DNA from: Arthrobacter globiformis
Lineage (GTDB): Bacteria > Actinomycetota > Actinomycetes > Actinomycetales > Micrococcaceae
Direction: 5' to 3'
Assembly (NCBI RefSeq): GCF_003261175.1
Contig: NZ_QLNP01000096.1
Coordinates: 23,442 to 87,441, forward strand
DNA: 64,000 nt
Shown: in pieces, positions 15,485-26,064 of the stretch
How positions within the stretch are numbered: position 1 is the stretch's first letter
Layout: each line of letters begins with the position of its first letter
The notes under the pieces: model-generated
What the model saw: only the letters and a program-made list of their open reading frames with translations
What the model was told of the DNA's origin: nothing
The model's database searches: none
Program-made: the position numbers and the translations under genes

Positions 15485-17269
15485 TTGACAGTCACCGACG
15501 ACTTCCGTGCCGCACGCGACCAGTTGCTCGCTTTGCGCCAGGACTACCGCCAGGCGAGGGCCAGCTTCGAATGGCCGCGGCCCGCGGAGTTCAACTTCGC
15601 ACTCGACTGGTTCGACGCCATCGCCGCCGATCCTGCCAGCGGCGCCAACCCCGCCCTGGTGATCGTGGAACAGGACGGATCCGCCACCCGACGCAGCTTC
15701 GCCGAACTGTCGGCCCGGTCCAACCAGGTGGCCAACTGGCTCCGCAGCCAGGGCGTGAAGCGCGGCGACCGCATAATCATCATGCTGGGCAACCAGGTGG
15801 AACTGTGGGAACTCGTGCTGGCCGGCATCAAGCTTGGCATCGTGTTGATCCCCACCACCACCCTCATGGGTCCCGCGGACCTGAAGGACCGGGTGGAGCG
15901 CGGGGAAGCGGGCTGGGCCGCCGTCGGCCGTTCAAACCTCGGCAAGTTCGCCGAGGTGCCCGGCAGCTACCGGCTCATCGAAATGCCCGACGCCGGTGGC
16001 GGCGGCAGCTCACGCGCCGGTGGCGGCGCCGGAACTGAGGCCGGTGCCGGCACCGCGCAGGCGCTGCAGTACTCGGACTCCGCCGTCTCCCCCAGGGACT
16101 TCACCCCCGACGCCCCCACCTTGGCGGACGAAACCCTGCTCCTCTACTTCACCTCGGGCACCACCTCCAAAGCCAAGCTCGTGGAACACACGCACACCTC
16201 GTATCCGGTGGGCCACCTCTCCACGATGTACTGGATCGGCCTCGAGCCGGGAGACGTGCACCTCAACGTGGCTTCCCCGGGCTGGGCCAAACACGCCTGG
16301 TCCAACCTGTTCGCCCCGTGGATTGCCGAGGCCTGCGTGTTCGTTTACAACTACGAACGCTTCGATGCCAGGGCCCTGATGGAGCAGATGGACCGGGAGA
16401 AAGTCACCAGCTTCTGCGCTCCGCCCACCGTCTGGCGGATGCTCATCCAGGCCGATCTCAGCCTCCTCAAAAATCCGCCCACCAAGGTTGTTTCAGCCGG
16501 CGAGCCGCTCAACGCGGAAGTCATCGGCCAGGTAGAGCGCGCCTGGGGCCAGACCATCCGCGACGGCTTCGGCCAGACCGAGACCACGGTGCAGGTGGCC
16601 AACACCCCCGCCCAGCCCGTCAAGACCGGTGCCATGGGCCAGCCACTGCCGGGGTACGACGTGGTCCTCGTCGATCCCGTGACAGGAGAAGAAGCGGACG
16701 ACGGCGAGCTGTGCCTGCGCCTGGATCCCCGCCCCGCCGGGCTGATGAAGTCGTACTACGGCGATCCGGACAAGACGGCCGAAGCCTTCCGCGGCGGCTA
16801 CTACCACACGGGCGACATGGCCAGCCGGGACGAGCACGGCGTCATCACCTACGTGGGCCGCGACGACGACGTCTTCAAGTCCTCCGACTACCGGCTCTCC
16901 CCGTTCGAGCTGGAGAGTGTGCTCATCGAGCACCCGGCGGTGGCGGAGGCCGCCGTCGTTCCCTCCCCCGACCCGCTGAAGCTGTCCGTGCCCAAGGCGT
17001 TTGTGGTGCTGGCTGCCGGCCACGAACCGGGACCCGAACTCGCCGAGGAAATCCTCCGATACTGCCGCGACCATCTGGCGCCGTTCAAGCGCATCCGGCG
17101 GCTGGAGTTCACCGAGCTGCCGAAAACCATCTCGGGAAAAATCCGCCGGGTTGAGCTGCGGCACAGTGAGGAGCTCCGCCATGCAGACAGCACTCAGGGG
17201 AGCGTTGCCCTCGGCCTGGGAACGGAATACTCCGAAACGGATTTCCCGGGCCTGAAAAGCCAGGGCTGA
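15485..17269 (+). CDS. AMP-forming acyl-CoA synthetase, medium-chain/aryl type
   Basis: A 594-residue adenylate-forming ligase that activates a carboxylic acid with ATP and CoA. ATP loop LYFTSGTTSKAK (about residues 219-230; the usual Gly-x-Pro before the last Lys is changed), FGQTETT, HTGDMA and the C-terminal catalytic lysine region KTISGKIRR are all present. An unusual glycine/alanine-rich insert (about residues 174-194) interrupts the N-terminal domain. The start appears to be TTG at 15485 after GAAAGG. The partner acyl-CoA dehydrogenase is divergent and a MarR regulator follows 3 bp later, so an aryl or branched acid catabolic pathway is likely. Confidence 0.9.
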   Translation: MTVTDDFRAARDQLLALRQDYRQARASFEWPRPAEFNFALDWFDAIAADPASGANPALVIVEQDGSATRRSFAELSARSNQVANWLRSQGVKRGDRIIIMLGNQVELWELVLAGIKLGIVLIPTTTLMGPADLKDRVERGEAGWAAVGRSNLGKFAEVPGSYRLIEMPDAGGGGSSRAGGGAGTEAGAGTAQALQYSDSAVSPRDFTPDAPTLADETLLLYFTSGTTSKAKLVEHTHTSYPVGHLSTMYWIGLEPGDVHLNVASPGWAKHAWSNLFAPWIAEACVFVYNYERFDARALMEQMDREKVTSFCAPPTVWRMLIQADLSLLKNPPTKVVSAGEPLNAEVIGQVERAWGQTIRDGFGQTETTVQVANTPAQPVKTGAMGQPLPGYDVVLVDPVTGEEADDGELCLRLDPRPAGLMKSYYGDPDKTAEAFRGGYYHTGDMASRDEHGVITYVGRDDDVFKSSDYRLSPFELESVLIEHPAVAEAAVVPSPDPLKLSVPKAFVVLAAGHEPGPELAEEILRYCRDHLAPFKRIRRLEFTELPKTISGKIRRVELRHSEELRHADSTQGSVALGLGTEYSETDFPGLKSQG

Positions 17270-17272
17270 GCC

Positions 17273-17779
17273 GTGAGCCCTCCGCTGCCCCGTGACCCAA
17301 TTGCCGACGCACAGCGCAACTGGGAGAGCCACGGCTGGAGTGACGTCGCCGCACCAATGGCTGCCATCACGGCAATCATGCGCACCCAGCAGATCCTTCT
17401 GGCCCGCATCGAGGGGGCCCTGAAGCCGTTCGGGCTGACCTTCGCCCGCTACGAACTCCTGGCGCTGCTCAGCTTCGCCAGGAGTGGCGCCCTGCCCATG
17501 AACAAGGCGAGCGCCCTGCTGCAGGTCCACCCCACTTCGGTGACCAACGCCGTCGACCGCCTCCAGACAGCGGGACTGGTGGTCCGCTCACCGCATCCCA
17601 CGGACGGGCGCACCACGCTGATCGAGCTCACGGCTGAGGGCCGCACGCTGGCGAAAAGGGCGACGGCGGTGCTCAACGCCGAGGTATTCGGCCAGTCCGG
17701 TTTCGGCGAGAATGACGTGAACCAGCTCATCCGGATTCTGGGCGATTTTCGCCGCGGCGCTGGGGACTTTACGGACTGA
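17273..17779 (+). CDS. MarR-family transcriptional regulator
   Basis: A 168-residue regulator with a winged helix near residues 60-125 (MNKASALLQVHPTSVTNAVDRL, then the wing SPHPTDGRTTLI; the first phrase marks the recognition helix). It begins at GTG 17273, 3 bp after the acyl-CoA synthetase stop, so the two are co-transcribed. MarR proteins in such operons often sense the CoA thioester made by the ligase and repress; the nested palindrome at 15422-15455 is the likely site. Its 3' end overlaps the convergent PAS-ANTAR gene by 11 bp. Confidence 0.93.
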   Translation: MSPPLPRDPIADAQRNWESHGWSDVAAPMAAITAIMRTQQILLARIEGALKPFGLTFARYELLALLSFARSGALPMNKASALLQVHPTSVTNAVDRLQTAGLVVRSPHPTDGRTTLIELTAEGRTLAKRATAVLNAEVFGQSGFGENDVNQLIRILGDFRRGAGDFTD

Positions 17780-18458
17780 CGGGCTTTACGGATTGTCCGG
17801 CTTCACCGACCGCCCGGCCGTCCGTGCCACGCTGGAGCTCCTGGACGAACGTGTCAAGCAATGCCGCCTGCTGCGGGCTGTTGGCCAGATGTACCAGGTC
17901 GGCAGCCGTGCTGGCCACCTTGATGTTGGTATCCTGGCTGTACTTGGCCAGCAGATCGAAAGCGGTCTGGGAACCAATCCGCAGTATGCCCATCAGGATG
18001 CCCTTCGCCTGTTCTATGGTGCTTCGCGTGCCAAGGGCACCTTCAACCGCCTCCCGTGCCGCCCTCTCCGTTTCCCACTGCAGGGTGCTGGTCAGGTCAA
18101 CGATGAACCCCTCAACAGCAATGAGCCGGCCGTTCTCCATGAGCGCCTCGCCGGCAGTGAGGACACGGTGTTCCCGCATGCGGGCATCAAGGATCCGGTG
18201 GTAGCTGCAGAAAAATCCGCCTGAATCGCAGGCCGCCATGAAGATGTCATGGCAGCGGTCCCTGTCATCCGGATGCTTGTGGGAGTAGAGAAGCTCCACG
18301 GTGGGCACGATCTCGCCGCGCCGGTAACCGTGGAGCGTGTACAGCTCATCGGACCATTCAAGCCGCCCCGAAATGGCATCGTAATGGAACGTGCCGGCAA
18401 CACAATCTGCCGGCCCGAGGGCGCTCGAGTAGGCCCGCACGGTTTTCGGAAGGCTCAT
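17769..18458 (-). CDS. PAS-ANTAR RNA-binding antiterminator protein
   Basis: A 229-residue protein with a PAS domain (about residues 20-125: FHYDAISGRLEWSDELY, LLYSHKHPDDRDR) and a C-terminal ANTAR domain (about 140-200: STIEQAKGILMGILRIG, with the Ala and aromatic positions of the fold). ANTAR proteins bind paired hairpins in mRNA and prevent termination; the PAS part would sense a small molecule or redox state. Targets are unknown. ATG at 18458 is preceded by AGGGGA at 7 nt. Confidence 0.88.
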   Translation of the reverse strand: MSLPKTVRAYSSALGPADCVAGTFHYDAISGRLEWSDELYTLHGYRRGEIVPTVELLYSHKHPDDRDRCHDIFMAACDSGGFFCSYHRILDARMREHRVLTAGEALMENGRLIAVEGFIVDLTSTLQWETERAAREAVEGALGTRSTIEQAKGILMGILRIGSQTAFDLLAKYSQDTNIKVASTAADLVHLANSPQQAALLDTFVQELQRGTDGRAVGEAGQSVKPVSP

Positions 18459-18475
18459 CGCGGTCCCCTGCCGCC

Positions 18476-18751
18476 CTACCCGGCCATCCCTTGGCACTGG
18501 AGGGGCACGCGCATGGATGGGCGTCGCACGGCAGCGTGGGGGCGGGAACCGAGGAAGCGGTCCACGGGAGCCTTAGCCAACTCCTTCACATGGCCCATCC
18601 CGGCGTACTCACGAACGGCAGCGATACGCTCGACTGCGGCAGCTTTGCTGGGAAAAGGGCGGGATACGGCCATCACGGTGCCGTCCGGGGCGGTGAGCTG
18701 GAATCTGAAGGAATCCCCTGCGTCAATGAAGAGTTCGAACATGCCAGCCAT
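18476..18751 (-). CDS. YegP-like (DUF1508) small protein
   Basis: A 91-residue protein; residues 4-57 match the UPF0339/DUF1508 fold (FELFIDAGDSFRFQLTAPDG, SKAAAVERIAAVREYA), one copy instead of the tandem pair in E. coli YegP. The C-terminal 30 residues are basic and unlike the family. AGGAGG 5 nt before the ATG at 18751 fixes the start. Function unknown. It is 17 bp upstream of the PAS-ANTAR gene on the same strand, so they may be co-transcribed. Confidence 0.8.
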   Translation of the reverse strand: MAGMFELFIDAGDSFRFQLTAPDGTVMAVSRPFPSKAAAVERIAAVREYAGMGHVKELAKAPVDRFLGSRPHAAVRRPSMRVPLQCQGMAG

Positions 18752-19085
18752 TTAGCCCTCCTGGATACGGGAACACGGCATCCGGGACGCCGTCGTCGCC
18801 GGAAGCAGCTGAGGTTTTTCTCCTTACCGATCCCGCGGATGAGCCAGGGCGGTAATTGAGGAATTTATGAAATTGTGAACCAGTTCCGGGCTCTTGGCAA
18901 GGGCGGTCCCCGGCCGCAGCACACTGTGCGCCCGGTCCGCCAGCGAAAGTTCTTGCCCCGCTCGTCGGGGACAGACCGTTCTGTCTCTATACTGGGGTCT
19001 AAACGCCTTTGGGGGCACCGACGTTGGCGGGCCGGCAAGATCCTGCCGGGAAGCACGTGGCAAGTAACAGCGGAAGGAATCCAGA
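18752..19085. other. 334-bp divergent intergenic region with ArsR-type operator
   Basis: No gene seen. The right part holds a perfect palindrome GACAGA-CCGT-TCTGTC (18970-18985) directly before TATACT (18988-18993), a good -10 for the ArsR-type gene at 19086. The left part (about 18830-18880) is AT-rich and may hold the promoter of the YegP-like gene. Confidence 0.6.
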
Positions 19086-19499
19086 ATGGGCGACATGCCC
19101 GACGGCGTGATCCACACCGGGGTAAAGGCCGACCTGTTCAAGTCCATGGGACACCCCGCACGTATCCTGGTCCTGGAGATGCTGGTCAACGGCCCCGAGA
19201 CCGTGAGCAACCTGCGGGACTGCACCGGGCTTGAGGCCTCCAACCTCTCCCAGCACCTCGGCATCCTGCGGCGGCAGCGGCTTATTGTTCCGTCCCGGAA
19301 GGACGGTCGCCTGTTCTACGAACTGACGTCACCCGAAGTCCGCGAGGTCCTCGAAGCGGCCCGCGGCCTGCTGGGCACCATCCTGGACGTTGGCGTCCTG
19401 AGGAAACCTGACGGCGGAGCGGAGGGCAACGGCTCCAACGCGGACCCCGGCGCCGCGCCTGCATCCGCCCTGACGCCGGCAGCACAGGCCGCAGGCTAG
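19086..19499 (+). CDS. ArsR-family winged-helix regulator
   Basis: A 137-residue regulator with a winged helix at about residues 15-95 (LFKSMGHPARILVLEML, recognition helix LEASNLSQHLGILRR, wing SRKDGRLFYEL). No cysteine pair typical of metal-sensing ArsR proteins is seen, so metal sensing is unlikely. The last 35 residues are Gly/Ala/Pro-rich. GGAAGGA precedes ATG 19086. The palindrome at 18970-18985 upstream could be its own operator. The stop overlaps that of the next gene (CTAG). Confidence 0.88.
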   Translation: MGDMPDGVIHTGVKADLFKSMGHPARILVLEMLVNGPETVSNLRDCTGLEASNLSQHLGILRRQRLIVPSRKDGRLFYELTSPEVREVLEAARGLLGTILDVGVLRKPDGGAEGNGSNADPGAAPASALTPAAQAAG

Positions 19500-19759
19500 G
19501 CGTGGTCCGCGACGGCGGCCGGCGCGGCATGCCCGAAAAGCCAGGCCGCGACGTCGCTCCTCAACACAACGTGCGGGCTGCCCGTTCCGCTGACACTTCC
19601 GGCCGGCACGTAGTAGCCGCGGCCGCCGCCCGGACCGCCGGCAGCCCGGTCCAGTGCCTCCACGCTCCTGCGGCTCAGGTGCCCCTGCGGGCCCGTGGCG
19701 TGGATTTCCTCAAGCTCGGCCGCGGTGAGGCGTCCCAGTACAGCAGCGATGTCGGCCAC
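19496..19759 (-). CDS. Small protein of unknown function
   Basis: An 87-residue protein with an N-terminal helix (MADIAAVLGRLTAAELEEI) and a glycine-rich middle. No known family recognised. GTG at 19759 has AAGGGGA 7 nt upstream, which supports translation. It is convergent with the ArsR-type gene, with their stops sharing CTAG. Confidence 0.6.
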   Translation of the reverse strand: MADIAAVLGRLTAAELEEIHATGPQGHLSRRSVEALDRAAGGPGGGRGYYVPAGSVSGTGSPHVVLRSDVAAWLFGHAAPAAVADHA

Positions 19760-19903
19760 GATCGTTCCCCTTTTCGCACGTTTGCCTGAATAAACACTTT
19801 TGCCTGAAGTGCAAGGCTAGGGCATCGCGATTAACTGCGGGTGAAATCCCGGCGGCCATTTCAGGATTCCGCTGTGGCGGCAGGTGAAATCGCGGCGGCG
19901 AAG

Positions 19904-20725
19904 TCAGTACAGGAAGATGTCGATCCACGTCCGGTTGTGCGCGTGGAGCAGCACCAGGAACAGCACGAAGTCGAAGAGCAGGTGCACGCTCACGATGTAC
20001 GACAGCGACTTGGTCACCGTGAAGATGCGGGCCTGCAGCAGGGCGAAGGGATAGATGAAAAACGGCGCCCAGGCCTTGAACCCCAGTTCCCACAGGAACG
20101 AGGTGAACAGGACGGCCTGCAGCAGGTTGGCCTGCCAGTCGGGCAGGTGGCGGCGCAGCAGGGCGAAGCAGGTGCAGATGAAGAACAGCTCATCCCAGAT
20201 GCCCAGAGCGTTGGTGCCGACGAAGAGCCGCGCGATACCCTCGGGGTCGTGCACCGCGGGCCAGTTCGAGTAGACCCCGGTCCGGATCATGTACACGGGC
20301 AGCAAGGCGTAGCCAATCACGACGACGGCGGGGAGGTACCATTTCTCCGCACGTGTCCATTTCTGCCCGGTCCGCACCGGAAACACCACGGCATGCTCTT
20401 TGGTGATGAAGCGCGATACGGCATAGGGGATCCCCACGGCCGCGATCATGGCCGAGCCCATGACGAGCATGTGGGACGCGCTGACGTCGGTAGTGATCGG
20501 CACGGCGCTGATGATGGCCACCCCGGCCGCAATCAGCGCGAGGTCGCGGAACAGCAGCCGGTCCACCAAGGCCGCGAGCACGAGGGCTGCAGCGAGCAGG
20601 GCATACCCCAACAGGCTCTGGTCCAGCGCAAACAGGACAAAGCCGGCCAGTGAAACCATGGCCGCCGGGACAACGCGCAGGGAAGTCCCCTTCACGGTTC
20701 GCTCCCCGGTCAGCCGAGTGCTCAC
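19904..20725 (-). CDS. CPBP-like integral membrane protein
   Basis: A 273-residue protein with about eight membrane helices. [18 protein letters not shown] and [11 protein letters not shown] resemble motifs of the CPBP (Abi) intramembrane protease family, but the usual Glu-Glu pair reads Asp-Glu, so activity is uncertain. The GTG start at 20725 overlaps the stop of the enoyl-CoA hydratase by 4 bp (GTGA), making it the last gene of the valine operon, although a role in that pathway is not obvious. Confidence 0.7.
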   Translation of the reverse strand: MSTRLTGERTVKGTSLRVVPAAMVSLAGFVLFALDQSLLGYALLAAALVLAALVDRLLFRDLALIAAGVAIISAVPITTDVSASHMLVMGSAMIAAVGIPYAVSRFITKEHAVVFPVRTGQKWTRAEKWYLPAVVVIGYALLPVYMIRTGVYSNWPAVHDPEGIARLFVGTNALGIWDELFFICTCFALLRRHLPDWQANLLQAVLFTSFLWELGFKAWAPFFIYPFALLQARIFTVTKSLSYIVSVHLLFDFVLFLVLLHAHNRTWIDIFLY

Positions 20726-21501
20726 CGGTGCCTGAACTCCGGCTGGCGCTTCTCCGCGAAAGCAGCCATGCCTTCCTTCTGGTCCTCGGAGGCGAACAGC
20801 GAATGGAACAGCCGCCGTTCAAACAGCACACCCTGCGCCAGCCCCGTCTCGAAGGCCGCGTTGACGGCTTCCTTGGCTAGCATGGCGGCCGGCTTCGACT
20901 TGGATGCGACGACCTCGGCGGCCTTCAGCGCCTCCTCCACGGTGTCAGCGGCAGGCACCACCCGTGCCACCAGACCTGAGCGCTCCGCCTCGGCCGCGTC
21001 GATGAACCGGCCGGTGAGGATCATGTCCATCGCTTTGGCCTTGCCCACGGCACGGGTGAGCCGCTGGGACCCGCCCATGCCCGGCACGACGCCGAGGTTG
21101 ATCTCGGGCTGGCCGAACTTGGCATTGTCGCCGGCGATGATGAAGTCACACATCATGGCCAGCTCGCAGCCGCCGCCCAGCGCGAAGCCGGACACCGCCG
21201 CGATCAGCGGGATGCGCAGCCGGGTGAGGTCTTCCCACCCGCGGAACCAGTCGGCGTCGTACATCTCCAGGTAGCCCTTGTCGGCCATCTCCTTGATGTC
21301 AGCGCCGGCAGCGAAGGCCTTCCCCGATCCGGTGATCACGACGGCGCCGACGCCGGGATCCGCGTCCATGGCCGAAACCGCCGCCACGAGTTCTTCCAAG
21401 GTGGTCCTGTCGAGGGCGTTCAACGCCTCGGGCCTGTTCAGGGTGACCAGGCCGACGCGCCCGCGGCGTTCCACCAGAATGTTCCCGTACTCGTGCGTCA
21501 T
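20722..21501 (-). CDS. Enoyl-CoA hydratase
   Basis: A 259-residue crotonase-fold enzyme that adds water to 2-enoyl-CoA. The oxyanion segment AGADIKEM and [11 protein letters not shown], with the catalytic acid in the region [14 protein letters not shown], are complete. In this operon it probably hydrates methacrylyl-CoA to 3-hydroxyisobutyryl-CoA in valine breakdown. It begins at ATG 21501 after GAGGGGC. The gap to mmsB is 56 bp, the largest in the operon. Confidence 0.94.
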   Translation of the reverse strand: MTHEYGNILVERRGRVGLVTLNRPEALNALDRTTLEELVAAVSAMDADPGVGAVVITGSGKAFAAGADIKEMADKGYLEMYDADWFRGWEDLTRLRIPLIAAVSGFALGGGCELAMMCDFIIAGDNAKFGQPEINLGVVPGMGGSQRLTRAVGKAKAMDMILTGRFIDAAEAERSGLVARVVPAADTVEEALKAAEVVASKSKPAAMLAKEAVNAAFETGLAQGVLFERRLFHSLFASEDQKEGMAAFAEKRQPEFRHR

Positions 21502-21557
21502 CCATGCCCCTCACGTGGTTGTGCGTCCTGAAACGTCGGTGCGTCCTGAAACTAAGC

Positions 21558-22478
21558 CTACTGTCCTGACTTGTCCCGGATGTCCGTGATGATGCCGGAG
21601 AAATCCCGGCCGGCCCCGCCTTCCGCAGCGAAGGCATCGTAAATCTCGGAGGCCAGCGGTCCCATCCGGGCGGCAACACCGGTGGACTGGAGGGCGTTCA
21701 GCGCCAACCGCAGATCCTTGGCCATCAATGCGCCGGCGAACCCGGGCTGATAGTCGCGGTTGGCGGGACTGGTGGGCACCGGCCCCGGGACCGGGCAGTT
21801 GGTGGTGAGGGCCCAGCACTGCCCCGACGCCGCGGACGCGACGTCGAAGAGAGCCTGGTGCGTCAGCCCCAGCTTCTCCCCGAGGACGAACGCCTCGCTG
21901 ACGGCGATCATCGAGACGCCCAGGATGAGGTTGTTGCAGACCTTCGCGGCCTGGCCGGCGCCGTGCTCTCCGCACAGCACCGCGCGCTTGCCCATGACGT
22001 CGAACAGCGGCCGCACCGTCTCGAAGTCCTCCGGTAGCGCGCCCACCATGAATGTCAGCGTCCCGGCCTCTGCGCCCACCACTCCGCCGGAAACCGGTGC
22101 GTCCACGGAGCGGTGACCGGCGTCGAGGGCGAGCCGGGCCGCTTCCCGCGCCTCGTCGACGTTGATGGTGGAGCAGTCCAGGAACATGGTGTTCGGCGCC
22201 GCGGCGGCCAGCAGTCCGGGCTCCCCGTTCGCGCCCCGGTACGCGTCGAGCACATGCTGCCCGCTCGGGAACATCGTGAGCACGATCTCTGCTCCGGGGA
22301 TGGTTTCCGGGGCACTCGCGGCAACGGGGATGCCGTGCTCGCGCGCAGCGTCCAGCGCGGCGGGCACCACGTCGAAGCCGATGACGTCGTAGCCTGCCTT
22401 GACCAGGTTGACGGCCATGGGTCCGCCCATGTGGCCGAGCCCGAGGAACGCGACACGCGTTTTTGCTTCTTCAGGCAT
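21558..22478 (-). CDS. mmsB: 3-hydroxyisobutyrate dehydrogenase
   Basis: A 306-residue NAD-dependent beta-hydroxyacid dehydrogenase oxidising 3-hydroxyisobutyrate to methylmalonate semialdehyde. N-terminal GLGHMGGPMA binds NAD, DAPVSGGVVGAEAGTL is the substrate loop, and the catalytic lysine is in GAGQAAKVCNNLIL. ATG at 22478 has GGGAG 7 nt upstream and lies inside the last codons of the upstream hydrolase (8-bp overlap). Its product is used by mmsA in the same operon. Confidence 0.96.
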   Translation of the reverse strand: MPEEAKTRVAFLGLGHMGGPMAVNLVKAGYDVIGFDVVPAALDAAREHGIPVAASAPETIPGAEIVLTMFPSGQHVLDAYRGANGEPGLLAAAAPNTMFLDCSTINVDEAREAARLALDAGHRSVDAPVSGGVVGAEAGTLTFMVGALPEDFETVRPLFDVMGKRAVLCGEHGAGQAAKVCNNLILGVSMIAVSEAFVLGEKLGLTHQALFDVASAASGQCWALTTNCPVPGPVPTSPANRDYQPGFAGALMAKDLRLALNALQSTGVAARMGPLASEIYDAFAAEGGAGRDFSGIITDIRDKSGQ

Positions 22479-23528
22479 GGTCCGACTCCCTTTCCCACAG
22501 AACCAGTTCCCTGTCCCCCAACGGCGCAAAGTACCGCTCGACGTCCTCCGCGTGCACCTCCGGCAGCGTTGCCGGCTGCCACTGCGGGTTGCGGTCCTTG
22601 TCTACTACCTGCGCCCGGATCCCCTCCCGGAAGTCGGGTCCGGCGAGGCAGCGCAGTCCCACGCGGTATTCCTCGGCGAGCGCTTGGTCAAGCGTCAGCC
22701 CGCGCGACCGGCGGAGCGAGGCCAGGGTCACCTTGACGGCTGTGGGCGACTTCGCCTCAATAGTGTCGGCGGCAGCCGCTGCTTCCCCGCCCGCGGCACG
22801 CAGCCGTCGGACGATTTCCTCGGCGTCGTCCGCTGAATAGCAGGCGTCGATCCAGTCCCGCTGCGCCTCCAGCGCCGAGGCGGGCGGCTTTTCGGCAACG
22901 CGTACGACGGCGGCTTCCGCACTTTCGTCTTCCAGCGCCGCCGCGAGGGCCGCGAGGCTGCCGGACGGAACAAAGTAATCGGCGAGCCCCAGGAACAGCG
23001 CATCCGCACCGCTCAGGTGGGCGCCGGTGAGGGCGGCATGGGTACCAGCCTCCCCCGGTGAGCGTGACAGCAGGAGGGTCCCGCCGACGTCGGGCACGAA
23101 CCCGATGGTGGTCTCGGGCATTCCGGTCCGCGTGCGCTCGGTGACGATGCGCAGGGAGCCGTGCGCGGAGATGCCCACGCCGCCGCCCAGCACCAGGCCA
23201 TCCATGAAGGCGACATACGGCTTGGGGAATCGCTCGATCAGGGAGTTCAGCCGGTATTCGTTCGCCCAGAAGCCGGCCGTTTCGTTGCCGCCGGCTAGGA
23301 TGTCGCGGTAGATGGCCACGATATCCCCGCCCGCGCACAGGCCGCGGTCGCCGGCACCCTGGACCAGCACGCTGGCAACGCTGTCGTCACCTGCCCAGGC
23401 AGTGAGTTGCTCCAGCATGGCGGTGACCATGCCGGCCGTGAGCGCGTTGACCGCTTTGGGCCGGTTGAGGGTGACCACCCCCAGCTTGCCCCGTTGTTCG
23501 AACAGCACCTGTCGTTCAGGTTCAGTCA

Positions 23529-23529
<1 letters not shown>
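22471..23529 (-). CDS. 3-hydroxyisobutyryl-CoA hydrolase
   Basis: A 352-residue crotonase-superfamily hydrolase (HIBCH/ECH_2 type), longer than enoyl-CoA hydratases because of its C-terminal domain. GLCAGGDIVAIYRD forms the oxyanion region and MPETTIGFVPDVGGT carries the family's catalytic acid/base segment. It releases CoA from 3-hydroxyisobutyryl-CoA in valine catabolism. The start ATG 23529 overlaps the mmsA stop by one base (TGATG), so translation is coupled. Confidence 0.94.
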
Positions 23530-25028
<1,499 letters not shown>

Positions 25029-25224
25029 GGATGCTCCTTTGCATGACCCCGGTCATCTTTGCTGCTGAATCTACTCGGACTTCCTACTAAATTCCAGAGT
25101 CCGCTGGGTGGGGCTGGCAGCCGGTTTGGACGCGGTCCGGGCGGGGGGTGGACGCGGTTCAGTCAACAGAGCGCCGCCATCTGCCGGGAGTCCCATCCGC
25201 GTCCAAGTTCGGTAAGTTAGGACT

Positions 25225-26031
25225 GTGAAGATAGCTACCTGGAATGTGAACTCGCTGCGTGCCCGTGCCGACCGTGTGGAGGCGTGGCTGCAGCGTTCCG
25301 ACTGTGACGTCCTGGCCATCCAGGAGACCAAGTGCAAGGACGAGAACTTTCCGTGGGAGCTCTTCGAGCGCATGGGCTACGAGGTGGCACACTTCGGCGT
25401 CAACCAGTGGAACGGCGTTGCCATCGCCTCACGGGTGGGGCTGGACGACGTCGAACGCGGCTTCACCGACCAGCCGCATTTCGGCAAGGCGGGCAAGGAT
25501 CCCGTCCAGGAAGCACGTGCCATGGCTGCTACCTGCGGCGGAGTCCGGGTGTGGAGCCTCTACGTCCCCAACGGCCGCTCCCTCGACGACGAGCACATGC
25601 CCTACAAGCTCAAGTGGCTTGATTCCCTGAAGAACCACGCTGCCGGTTGGATTTCCGAGGACCCGTCCAAGCAGGTCGCGCTGATGGGCGACTGGAACAT
25701 CGCCCCTACGGACGACGACGTCTGGGACATCGACCTCTTCGTCACCCAGCGCTACACCCACGTCAGCGAACCGGAGCGGGCCGCGTTCCACGCCTTCGAG
25801 TCGGTGGGCTACTCCGACGTCGTGCGTCCCCACACCCCGGGCCCGGGCGTCTACACGTACTGGGACTACACCCAGCTGCGTTTCCCCAAGAAGGAGGGCA
25901 TGCGGATCGACTTCGTACTCGCCTCGCCGGCCCTCGCCTCCCGCGTTTCCGGCGCGTCGATCGACCGGGAGGAACGCAAGGGCAAGGGCGCCTCCGACCA
26001 CGCACCGGTGATTGTGGAACTGACCGACTGA
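25225..26031 (+). CDS. xth: Exodeoxyribonuclease III
   Basis: A 268-residue exonuclease/AP endonuclease of base-excision repair. The catalytic words ATWNVNSLRAR, IQETKCKD, GDWNIAPTDDDVWD and SDHAPV (catalytic His) are intact. The GTG start at 25225 follows TAAGTT (25213-25218) by 6 nt, suggesting a leaderless message; no ribosome site is present. The 196-bp gap to the divergent mmsA holds both promoters. Confidence 0.96.
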   Translation: MKIATWNVNSLRARADRVEAWLQRSDCDVLAIQETKCKDENFPWELFERMGYEVAHFGVNQWNGVAIASRVGLDDVERGFTDQPHFGKAGKDPVQEARAMAATCGGVRVWSLYVPNGRSLDDEHMPYKLKWLDSLKNHAAGWISEDPSKQVALMGDWNIAPTDDDVWDIDLFVTQRYTHVSEPERAAFHAFESVGYSDVVRPHTPGPGVYTYWDYTQLRFPKKEGMRIDFVLASPALASRVSGASIDREERKGKGASDHAPVIVELTD

Positions 26032-26064
26032 TGGAGGCTGACGGCTGATGACAGGCAGGCATTC

